Assembly (NCBI GenBank): GCA_013178155.1
Contig: JABLXH010000052.1
Coordinates: 1-32,988, forward strand
Reading direction: 5' to 3'
Length of the DNA stretch: 32,988 nt
From: Armatimonadota bacterium
GTDB lineage: Bacteria > Armatimonadota > Zipacnadia > Zipacnadales > UBA11051
The translations under genes and the position numbers were made by a program. Positions 18,742 to 26,242 of this stretch are shown here, piece after piece (positions within the stretch are counted from its first letter, which is position 1; each line of letters starts with the position of its first letter). The notes beneath the pieces were generated by a model. That model was given only the letters and a program-made list of their open reading frames with translations. It had not been told where the DNA came from and made no database searches.

Positions 18742-19878
18742 ATGGGCACCAGCCTGGAGCCGGTTTGGGATGCTGTCACGAGCACCCAGGGAGTGCGCTT
18801 CCGACACGTGATCGTGGACGAGGACAATCCCGAGCATCCCCACTGCAAGGCAGCGGGCGACCTCGACGGCGATGGTCGGGCTGATCTGGTGGCGGCTAGT
18901 GCGGGGGCTGGCGGGCTATTCTGGTACCGTGCCCCTGACTGGACGAAGCACTTCGTGGGCGATGGCGTCTACACCACCGACATGGCCCTGGGTGATGTGG
19001 ACGGTGACGGAGCCCTGGACATCATCATCCCCAGCAACGAGGGGTTGATGTGGTACCGCAAACCGTCTGGAAGGGGCGCAGACCCGACCGGGCCCTGGAT
19101 GGCGGCGAACATCGGTTCCGCCGGAGCGCGGATGCACAATGTCGAGGTCGCTGACCTCAACGGCGACGGGCGCCTCGACATCGTGACCCGCCACCAATCC
19201 GGCTTCGGACACCTGCTGGGTAACCAGATACACCTGTGGATCCAGGAGACACCGACGCGCTTCCATCACCGCACTTTCCCCTGTCCCCACGGGGAGGGTC
19301 TGGCGGTCGCCGACGTGGACGGGGACGGACGGCCTGACGTCATCATTGGGGGGCGGTGGTACCGCAACCCCGAGGACCCGTTGGGTGGGGAGTGGACGGA
19401 ACACCGTTACATGCCGGAGGCGCGCTTCGCGACGGGATGGACCAACGGCGACGTCATGGTCCGTGTGGCGGACATCAACGGCGACGGGCGGACGGAGATC
19501 GTGCTGTCGCCGTCGGAGGGCCAGGGGCACCTGTCGTGGTTCGCGCCACCGGCGGACCCGCGCGAGGCCGATTGGCAGGAACACGTCATCGCGGCGACGG
19601 ACCATAGCCACGCCCTGGCCCTGGGTGATCTGGACGGCGACGGGCGGCTGGACGTGGTGACCGCCAAGATGCACCAGGCCTCAGCCCCCCAGAGTGTGGC
19701 TGTGTTCTACAACCGGGGTGCAGCGGGCTGGGCGCGCCAGGAACTGGCAACGACGGGGTCGCACAACATCGCTCTTGGCGACGTTGAGGGTGAGGGCCGC
19801 CTCAGCGTGTTCGGGGCCAACTGGAACAACGTCGCCAGCACCCATGCACGACTGGAGCTGTGGGTCAACGAGGGCTGA
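18742..19878 (+). CDS. FG-GAP/VCBS repeat beta-propeller protein
   Basis: The protein has 378 residues. Seven repeats carry an integrin-like calcium loop of the form D-x-D/N-G-D-G-x-x-D: DLDGDGRAD, DVDGDGALD, DLNGDGRLD, DVDGDGRPD, DINGDGRTE, DLDGDGRLD and a degenerate DVEGEGRLS at the C-terminus. Between loops are aromatic WYR-type strands. This predicts a seven-bladed calcium-stabilised propeller. Such proteins are normally extracellular and bind ligands or carbohydrate, and no catalytic role can be assigned. No signal peptide is visible (it opens MGTSLEPVWDAVTSTQG). GGGAGGA precedes the start and the gene is 17 nt after GH95, so it appears to be the last gene of the operon. Its stop lies 3 nt from the stop of the opposing oxidoreductase gene. 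Confidence 0.8.
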   Translation: MGTSLEPVWDAVTSTQGVRFRHVIVDEDNPEHPHCKAAGDLDGDGRADLVAASAGAGGLFWYRAPDWTKHFVGDGVYTTDMALGDVDGDGALDIIIPSNEGLMWYRKPSGRGADPTGPWMAANIGSAGARMHNVEVADLNGDGRLDIVTRHQSGFGHLLGNQIHLWIQETPTRFHHRTFPCPHGEGLAVADVDGDGRPDVIIGGRWYRNPEDPLGGEWTEHRYMPEARFATGWTNGDVMVRVADINGDGRTEIVLSPSEGQGHLSWFAPPADPREADWQEHVIAATDHSHALALGDLDGDGRLDVVTAKMHQASAPQSVAVFYNRGAAGWARQELATTGSHNIALGDVEGEGRLSVFGANWNNVASTHARLELWVNEG

Positions 19879-19881
19879 GGC

Positions 19882-20877
19882 CTACTTCACATAGACCACG
19901 CTCTCGGTCTCGATGGACTCGATTGCGGCGGCCAGGACCTTCTGCGCCGCCAAGGCATCGGCCCCGGAACCGTCTATCTCCTCGGGCTTGGCGCCCTCGT
20001 CCACCTGTCTCACGAAGCATGCCAGCCGCTCGCGGAAGGTGTCGGTGAAGTCGCGCATCCCGCCCCAGAGGCTGGGGTTGGTATAGACAGTCTTCTCCAG
20101 ACTGTCGGCGGGGTAAAGAGTGACCTGCTGGAACATGTCCTCGATAACGAAACGCCCGCCGGTACCTGCCACCTCGCAGCGCTCCATGGGGTGGCCCCGT
20201 CCCACGTCGTAGCTACCCGTCAATGAGCCCACGACACCATTGACGAAGCGGAGGTTGAACTGCGCGGTGGACCAGATGGTGCGCCCAGGGGCCTTCGTGG
20301 CGAAGCAGTGCACGGCCTCGACGTCACCGCAGAAGTAGCGCATGATGTCCACGGTGTGGGGATGAAGGGCTTTGATCTGAAACCACGGCGAACTTTCTCG
20401 CGGGTTTAGAATCCACATACTCATGTTGACGAAGAGCAGGTGCCCCAGGCGTCCCTGCTCCACCCACTGCTTCGCCAGCCGATGGGCGTGGTTGAAGCGA
20501 TGGTTAAGGTTGATGCCATAGCAGCGGCCCAGTTCCCGCGCTCTGGCGACCATCTCCTCCGCTTCTGCAATGTTGTTGGAGATCGGCTTCTCCCCCAGCA
20601 CATGGCAGCCCGCCTCCAGGGCCTGCATGGTGGGGAGGTAGTGGTCGCTGCCATACTCCTCCCCGCCGGTGGCGATGCTGCAGATGTCCGGCTTGAGGGC
20701 CGCCAGCATCGTCGGCGCGTCGTAAAAGCCGGGCACGCCCAGCCGCGCTGCCGCGGCATCGGCACGCTCGGGAATGAGGTCACAGACCCCGACCAGCTCA
20801 GCCTGCGGGTTCTCCTGGTACAGATCGGCATGGCGGTTCCCTATGGGCCCCAGGCCGATGACACAGACACGTTGCAT
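19882..20877 (-). CDS. Gfo/Idh/MocA family NAD(P)-dependent oxidoreductase
   Basis: The protein has 331 residues. A Rossmann nucleotide-binding start (VIGLGPIGNRH, 6-16) is followed by GEKPISNN with the conserved Lys at 97 of the EKP motif, and LHPHTVDIMRY with H174 and D177 in the catalytic H-x-x-D arrangement. The C-terminal part is the family's substrate-binding sheet. These cytoplasmic enzymes oxidise or reduce sugars, inositols and sugar derivatives. The substrate is unknown, but the surrounding polysaccharide genes suggest a sugar acid or deoxy sugar. The start at 20877 has AAGGAG 7 nt upstream. The gene is transcribed divergently from the alpha/beta hydrolase and convergently with the FG-GAP gene. 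Confidence 0.88.
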   Translation of the reverse strand: MQRVCVIGLGPIGNRHADLYQENPQAELVGVCDLIPERADAAAARLGVPGFYDAPTMLAALKPDICSIATGGEEYGSDHYLPTMQALEAGCHVLGEKPISNNIAEAEEMVARARELGRCYGINLNHRFNHAHRLAKQWVEQGRLGHLLFVNMSMWILNPRESSPWFQIKALHPHTVDIMRYFCGDVEAVHCFATKAPGRTIWSTAQFNLRFVNGVVGSLTGSYDVGRGHPMERCEVAGTGGRFVIEDMFQQVTLYPADSLEKTVYTNPSLWGGMRDFTDTFRERLACFVRQVDEGAKPEEIDGSGADALAAQKVLAAAIESIETESVVYVK

Positions 20878-21051
20878 CGTTCGGCTCCTTGCGCGACACT
20901 CAGACGCCCCCGGTGCGAGGGCGCGCGGGAGAGGGTCCCTTCGCCAACATCGCCCGGACTCCTCCATGGCACCTCCTCAGGAAGGGCAGCGGTGGCGACG
21001 GCACGAACCTGCCGCAACTGCATACAGCACGGGCAAGGAGCAACACGAGAC
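20878..21051. promoter_or_regulatory. Divergent intergenic region between oxidoreductase and hydrolase genes
   Basis: These 174 bp must hold the promoters of both flanking genes. AAGGAG for the oxidoreductase lies at 20885-20890 (minus) and AAGGAG for the hydrolase at 21035-21040 (plus). I see no convincing promoter boxes, operator palindrome or small gene. Confidence 0.4.
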
Positions 21052-22485
21052 ATGATGCTACTCGCTGGGATCGCGCTGGCCTCGCTGGGACAGGTCAGCC
21101 CGGAGCACGCGTGGGTGAGGAAGCTGCTGGCCGGCCACGGGCGGACAGCTCTGGTGGTCACCGCGACCGAGGCGGTCAAGGGTGGCGTGGAGGTCATCGC
21201 CAGGTTGCACTACCCGGGGATGAGCGGTGAGACGGTGACGGGGCAGGTGAAGCTGTACCTGCCCTCGCTGCTGGCTACCGACCCCGAGGCCAGGCTGCCA
21301 CTGCTTCATGTGGCCGGGTATGAGGCCGACCGCAACATGGGGGAGGCCATGGTCGGCCTGGGAATGATCCTGTCCACCCCGCACGGAGAGGAACCCAACC
21401 CGATCGTCCGCGGCGAGAACCTGGATGTGGCCATCCTTCACCGCATGCGGGCGCTGTCCTGTGTTGACGACGCGCGGGTGCTGATCGCCGGTGGCAGCGC
21501 GGGTGGCTACATGACGCTCATGCTGGCTGCCGAGACCTTCCCGCTGGCCGGCTCACAGCCTGATGTGCCACCGGTGAACCTTGGCTACAACTGCGGGTAT
21601 ATCACGCGGAACAAGCCGCTGGCCGAGGCCCAGCCGGAGGGGCAAGAGCATCAGAACATGCCGGTGCTGAACGCCGTCGCGCCCATCGGCGAGGGGGCAA
21701 CCGAGGTCTATGGGCCGGACTACAGCTCCGAAGCCTGGCTGAATGCCTCGCCCGTGACCCGTATTGCGGAGATCACCTGCCCCACCCTGATTGCGGTCAG
21801 CACCGCCGACCTGCTGGTGCCGATCAACCAGTATGCTGCTGACCTGGCCCAGGACTTCGACGAGACGCTCTTCCCGAGAGGGTTCCGCATCGCGCTGGAT
21901 GACTTCATCACGCGCCCCAAGGCCCAGCTCACCTTCCTGGGCAGCGTCCCTGCAGAGGACGTGCACCTTGTCCGGCTGACCGTGCCGACGGACACGCCGA
22001 AGCTGGGGTGGACCGGGGAGCCCGAGGGCCCTCGCCCGGCAACCATCAAGGTGCCCTTCAGCCCGACCAGGCGTTTCACGCTGGCAGTCCTGGACGAGGG
22101 GCCCATCGAGCCACAGGTTGGGCACCTGAAGTACTTCGTCAACCCCGACAAGGGCGACTTCCTGGGTTGGGCAGCAGCGCGGAACTGGGGGCCGGAGCAG
22201 CTAAGCGCGGCCAAGCTGGAACGCCTCATGCACCGTTACCTGGGACGCGAAAGGCATCCCCAGAGGGTTGTGCGCGACGGGAGTCAGGTGACGCTCAACC
22301 GTCTCGACTTCCCTGAGGCGGAGATGGCCGACGTGCGCCGCGGCCTGCGCACTTTCTGCGCCCGCGACGACTGTGCGCGCCGCTTTCGGGAGCTGTATGC
22401 ACAGCTCCCGGCCGAACTGCAGGCCCTCGGGACAGGAGTCACAGACATGAGCCTGGACGAGCTGCGGGCGGCCCTGGCCGACTGA
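21052..22485 (+). CDS. Alpha/beta hydrolase, probably exported esterase or peptidase-like
   Basis: The protein has 477 residues. The nucleophile elbow is GGSAGGYM with S149. A candidate acid, D253, sits after the strand LIAVSTAD, and a candidate His, H358, lies in VGHLKYF. This order and spacing fit a Ser-Asp-His triad with about 100 inserted residues between acid and base. A helical tail of about 110 residues follows. The N-terminus (MMLLAGIALASLG) is a short hydrophobic stretch that could be a weak signal peptide. Substrates cannot be assigned. The start follows AAGGAG at 11 nt, and the longer frame upstream runs through the divergent gene and is rejected. The stop lies 2 nt from the stop of the opposing gene. 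Confidence 0.75.
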   Translation: MMLLAGIALASLGQVSPEHAWVRKLLAGHGRTALVVTATEAVKGGVEVIARLHYPGMSGETVTGQVKLYLPSLLATDPEARLPLLHVAGYEADRNMGEAMVGLGMILSTPHGEEPNPIVRGENLDVAILHRMRALSCVDDARVLIAGGSAGGYMTLMLAAETFPLAGSQPDVPPVNLGYNCGYITRNKPLAEAQPEGQEHQNMPVLNAVAPIGEGATEVYGPDYSSEAWLNASPVTRIAEITCPTLIAVSTADLLVPINQYAADLAQDFDETLFPRGFRIALDDFITRPKAQLTFLGSVPAEDVHLVRLTVPTDTPKLGWTGEPEGPRPATIKVPFSPTRRFTLAVLDEGPIEPQVGHLKYFVNPDKGDFLGWAAARNWGPEQLSAAKLERLMHRYLGRERHPQRVVRDGSQVTLNRLDFPEAEMADVRRGLRTFCARDDCARRFRELYAQLPAELQALGTGVTDMSLDELRAALAD

Positions 22486-22487
22486 CC

Positions 22488-25022
22488 TCAGGGCGTCGGC
22501 GACGGGACGTCAGGCAGCCGCAGCCAGTACTGACCCAGGTCCCGGAGGGCACGGGTGGCCTCGCGGGCCAGTGTCAGCGGATCCTCCAGGTTGCCCTCGG
22601 GCGCGAAGGCCAGACGACGCTGTCGTGTGGCCTCGATCTCCGCGTCGCTCATTCCGAGTTGCTGCAGCGCCGCCACGGTGGCTGACCGCAGGCCCTGTTC
22701 ACGCAGCTTCTGCTGGTGGGCCTGCAGCTGAGCCAGCGACATGCCCTCGGCCCTTGCGCCCACGTCCCGCAGGACCTTCAGCAGCGCCTCGTAACGCTCG
22801 GCAACGGCGAGCATGTCCTCCCCGGCCTGACGCTTGTGGTACACGAAGGCGAGGGCCTGGCGTCGCGCCCAGCCTACGTCGCCAGCCTGCAGGGCCCCGC
22901 CGAGACGGTCGAGGCTGGTCTGCGCCGCCCGCAGCGAGACGTAGAGGTCACGCAGCTTTAGGGCAGCGGTGTTGGCGGCCTCGGCACGCTCGGCCGACGT
23001 CCCCCCGCCGGGTTCGACCCGGGGCAGTTCGGGCACGGGGGCGAGGGTGAACTCGCGGAAATCGTCCCGTGGCGGATCACCGCCGAGGGCCTGGGAGATG
23101 GCCGCCCCGGCGTCAAACATGGCCTGGACCATCTCGCTAAGCATCATCCCGGGCATCCCCCCGGCGCCCAGACCCAGCTTCTCCGTGAGCCACGTTACCG
23201 GGTCGGTCAGCCCGTTGAACACGTCGAGGGCTGCCGTGAGGAACTCACAGGCCTCCATTGCCCTCCGCAGCGCCCGCTTGCCGTCGGACGCCGGGTGTTG
23301 CATGGGAGCGGTGCCCAGGCGCTGCCGCGCGCGGTTGCCCGGGTTCATGCCGTCCCAGCCGGGGTCGAGCACCGGGAGGTCGCCGCTCTCCGCCTGGGCC
23401 AGCAGGGCCCGAGGCAGGCCCATGGCGGCGAGACGGAGACCATCAACGGTGCCGGAGGCCATCCCCGTCGCCTTGGCGCCTGGCAGGGCGGCCACTCGCC
23501 GACAGAACACACCTTGCCACGCCTCCTGGAGAAACGTGAGCGCCATGGTTTCAGGAGCCGTTTCATCCCCGTCGGGGACGCTGGGACGCAGGGCGTCGGC
23601 CAGGTGGGCCAGGTCCACCAGGTCTGCGATCTCGGTGGGCACGGGGGCATTGGGGGCCGGTCTGCCGTCGGGCGCCGACAGGGCCGCCACCAGGCGGCTG
23701 ACCTCCCGTACATGCTCCTGCGCCTTGAGGTAGCGTGCGGTCGCTCCCTCGAACTGCGTCCCCTCGGGTGTGCCGCCGCCCTGGGGGACGCCGCTGAAGG
23801 CCCAGCCACCAGCAACGGCCAGCGTTTCTGCGACGCCCGGCGTCAGGCTTAGCTCGCGCACGACGGAGGCCGTCAGGCCCGGGTCGCCTCCCACCGCCAC
23901 GGGAGGGCCATCGGCGTAGGCAACCTGCAGGCGGTTGCCACGTTCATCCGCGATGGCCACGATCCGGCCTTGAGCATCCCGGTCCAGGGTCACTGCCGGG
24001 GGAACTGAAACCTCGATACGTGAGCGGGGGTAGGCGCTCGGGAAGTACCGAACGAAGAGCCCACCGGGATGGTAGCTCCAGCGCTCTTCGGGTATCGGGC
24101 GACTGCCCACGGGCGGCGCTGGATTCCCGGACAGGACGGCTTCGCGCTCAAGGGCCTCAAACGCCACCTCTTCCATGACCATGAGCTTGTCAAAACGTGC
24201 CATCGCCTCGGCAGCTTGCTGCAGGGCGGGCCCCAGGCGCTCAAACATCGCAGTCTGGACGGTCACGAGCCGGTCCAGCGCCACCTGGAACTCCTCCATA
24301 GGGACCTGCTCGCCACGCTCCATCCGCTGGCCCACGGCCTCAAGCTGCGTCTGGGCCTGCTCCAACTCAGCCTGATGAACAGCGAACATCTCCTCCGGGG
24401 TGGCATCGAAGGCTTGCAGAGACTCAAAGAGCGTGGGATCATCGAGCCCCGGTAGCCTCGGCTGGGGGCCACGAGCGGCCGCATTGGCGGCTGCGACGCC
24501 GTCTGCGCCCAGAAGCGACAGGGCGACGGCCTGGCGATCAGCAGACAGCTTCGAGATGGCCTCACGCTCGGCGAGCGCCCAGATGATCACTTGCACAGCA
24601 GTCTGGGGAATGTCGGGGTGCTCGGTCCAGTTCCACAGCACTTCGTGCACTAACGCCGCCGTCTTCCCCCGCAAACGCGCCAGGGCATAGCCGTCGCCGC
24701 CTCCCGGCCCGTATGATCCGGCGCGCAGGCAAAAGGTAGCGGCGTCCATCTCAAAGCAGCCGGGGACGGGCAGCACATAGCCGTAGCCGCGGACGCGTGG
24801 CATCTCCGCCAGGGGCCAGAAGCCAGGTGGCCGGAAGTCGTCCAGGAAGGGGACGTCGGTGTTGGCGTCATCCAGACAAGTGGTTAGACCCGGCTCCAGG
24901 TAGGCTCTCCAGGCCGCCATATACTCCTCTACCGCCTGGCGGTCGGCGGGAGTCAGCGAGTCCTTATCGGCAGCCAGAGCCGGTGTCAGCATCAGCACGA
25001 GAAGCAGTCGTGAACCGCGCAT
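22488..25022 (-). CDS. Uncharacterised secreted protein with thioester-domain-like Cys...Gln segment
   Basis: The protein has 844 residues and I do not recognise a named family over its length. A Sec signal covers 1-18 (cleavage near ALAAD). Residues about 80-155 form the most distinctive region: a Cys (C98) in TFCLRAG, a glycine-rich GPGGGDGY turn, then a helix ending in TAVQVIIWAL with Q144. A Cys followed by Q-x-x-I-W recalls the Cys-Gln crosslink of Gram-positive thioester adhesin domains, but this is motif resemblance only. Residues 200-300 are helical and Glu/Gln-rich. Residues about 310-380 look like beta-strands with an RHS-like DRDAQGRIVAIADERGN turn. The rest is mostly helical, ending in a TPSP-rich tail. 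GGAGGT lies 6 nt before the ATG. The gene stands alone, divergent from the Kelch gene. Confidence 0.6.
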   Translation of the reverse strand: MRGSRLLLVLMLTPALAADKDSLTPADRQAVEEYMAAWRAYLEPGLTTCLDDANTDVPFLDDFRPPGFWPLAEMPRVRGYGYVLPVPGCFEMDAATFCLRAGSYGPGGGDGYALARLRGKTAALVHEVLWNWTEHPDIPQTAVQVIIWALAEREAISKLSADRQAVALSLLGADGVAAANAAARGPQPRLPGLDDPTLFESLQAFDATPEEMFAVHQAELEQAQTQLEAVGQRMERGEQVPMEEFQVALDRLVTVQTAMFERLGPALQQAAEAMARFDKLMVMEEVAFEALEREAVLSGNPAPPVGSRPIPEERWSYHPGGLFVRYFPSAYPRSRIEVSVPPAVTLDRDAQGRIVAIADERGNRLQVAYADGPPVAVGGDPGLTASVVRELSLTPGVAETLAVAGGWAFSGVPQGGGTPEGTQFEGATARYLKAQEHVREVSRLVAALSAPDGRPAPNAPVPTEIADLVDLAHLADALRPSVPDGDETAPETMALTFLQEAWQGVFCRRVAALPGAKATGMASGTVDGLRLAAMGLPRALLAQAESGDLPVLDPGWDGMNPGNRARQRLGTAPMQHPASDGKRALRRAMEACEFLTAALDVFNGLTDPVTWLTEKLGLGAGGMPGMMLSEMVQAMFDAGAAISQALGGDPPRDDFREFTLAPVPELPRVEPGGGTSAERAEAANTAALKLRDLYVSLRAAQTSLDRLGGALQAGDVGWARRQALAFVYHKRQAGEDMLAVAERYEALLKVLRDVGARAEGMSLAQLQAHQQKLREQGLRSATVAALQQLGMSDAEIEATRQRRLAFAPEGNLEDPLTLAREATRALRDLGQYWLRLPDVPSPTP

Positions 25023-25173
25023 CGTGCCACCTCCACGACATCCCGGGGAATGAGACCGGCAGTCCCGAGTACTGCCTTCGCGAGCCGGGCCTTGAGCTCC
25101 TTCCCCCCGGGGTGGCGCCGGGGGCAGGGCCTGGAGGGCTTAGTGGCGAACACCTCCGTGAGGTGAGCAAGAC
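25023..25173. promoter_or_regulatory. Divergent intergenic region with two potential RNA hairpins
   Basis: These 151 bp separate the uncharacterised secreted protein from the Kelch gene. On the plus strand a 7-bp GC stem, CCCCCGG/CCGGGGG (25104-25110 with 25118-25124), has a 7-nt loop. Nearer the Kelch start, CACCTC-CGT-GAGGTG (25151-25165) is a perfect 6-bp stem whose 3' arm is the likely Shine-Dalgarno site. Confidence 0.4.
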
Positions 25174-26214
25174 ATGATGCGAGCCTGCGTGGCAGGTGGC
25201 ATGCTGCTGGCTGTCGTTGGGATTGCCTCCGCTACAGGGCCGCTGGTCCTCGACTGGTCTCAGGGCCCACAGCCCCCGCAGGCGCAGGCGGGCGCCGCGG
25301 TGGGGCTGATCGGCGAGCACCTCGTAGTGGCCGGCGGCACGCACTGGCCCACAACGGACTTCAAGCGCTATTTCGCCTGGACGCAGCTCTACAACCTGCG
25401 CACAGGTGAGTGGAGCATGGGCCCGGACCTGCCGCGGGAACTGGCCTATGCGGCCTACACGAGCTACGACGGCCGGCTGTACCTGTTCGGTGGCTGCGGC
25501 CCGGACCGCCAGCCGACGGCGGAGAGCTTTGTGCTGTCGCGCACCGGAACCGATGCGCGAGGACATCCGACCTTTGCCTGGACCGCAGGACCCGCTCTGC
25601 CTGAACCCCTGGTCTTCGGCGTCGGCGACCGGGTCGGGAGCACTTTCTACCTGTTGGCGGGAGGCCGTGACTACGACCTCAAGAGCATCAGCAATGACCT
25701 GTACGCCCTCGACCTGCGAGCTGGCAAGGGGCAGTGGCGGAAGCTGGCGGCGATGCCGGGCCCGCCCACGGCATACCCGGGCTTCGCGGCCTGCGGAGGT
25801 AAGCTCTACGCTTTCGGCGGCTACCGGGCGGACCGCGAGACGCCCTACAACGTTGCCGACGCCTACTGCTACGACCCGGCGAGCGACGCCTGGACGGCCG
25901 TGAGGCGACTGCCCTGGGCCGCCCGCTGCCTGACCGCCATAGGCTACGATGACCGCTACGTGCTGCTCTTTGGCCCCTACCTCGCCTCGGCGGAGGACGT
26001 GGCGGTCCACGGCCAGGACTTTGGAGTCAGCGGCGCGGTGCTGCTGTATGACACCGTGACCGACACCTACAAGCCGCTGCAGCCGATGCCGCGAGCGCTT
26101 ACGACCATCGGGATCGTTCGCCGGGGGAACGACCTCTACGGGGTCGGCGGCGAACTGCTGTACAAGATCCGTTCGCCCTACCTGTTCATCGGCAGAATCA
26201 CTCAAAGCCGGTAG
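25174..26214 (+). CDS. Secreted Kelch-repeat propeller, NanM/mutarotase-like
   Basis: The protein has 346 residues with a signal peptide at about 1-20. Kelch motifs repeat through the chain: a GG or FGG strand followed by Tyr and Trp at regular spacing (LVVAGGTHW, LYLFGGCG, YLLAGGRDY, LYAFGGYR, LYGVGGE). This predicts a six-bladed propeller. Length and layout resemble N-acetylneuraminate epimerase (NanM) and related cyclically permuted mutarotases, which speed anomer exchange of sugars in the periplasm. Whether this protein has that activity or only binds is open. The start follows GAGGTG at 8 nt. The aminotransferase gene lies 28 nt downstream, probably in one transcript. Confidence 0.75.
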   Translation: MMRACVAGGMLLAVVGIASATGPLVLDWSQGPQPPQAQAGAAVGLIGEHLVVAGGTHWPTTDFKRYFAWTQLYNLRTGEWSMGPDLPRELAYAAYTSYDGRLYLFGGCGPDRQPTAESFVLSRTGTDARGHPTFAWTAGPALPEPLVFGVGDRVGSTFYLLAGGRDYDLKSISNDLYALDLRAGKGQWRKLAAMPGPPTAYPGFAACGGKLYAFGGYRADRETPYNVADAYCYDPASDAWTAVRRLPWAARCLTAIGYDDRYVLLFGPYLASAEDVAVHGQDFGVSGAVLLYDTVTDTYKPLQPMPRALTTIGIVRRGNDLYGVGGELLYKIRSPYLFIGRITQSR

Positions 26215-26242
26215 CGAGCAGTCACTCCCGGGAGTGAGACAC

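Noticed and set aside
20440-21051. N-terminal extension of the alpha/beta hydrolase frame
   Set aside because: It overlaps the Gfo/Idh/MocA gene antisense; a Shine-Dalgarno site and hydrophobic N-terminus support 21052.
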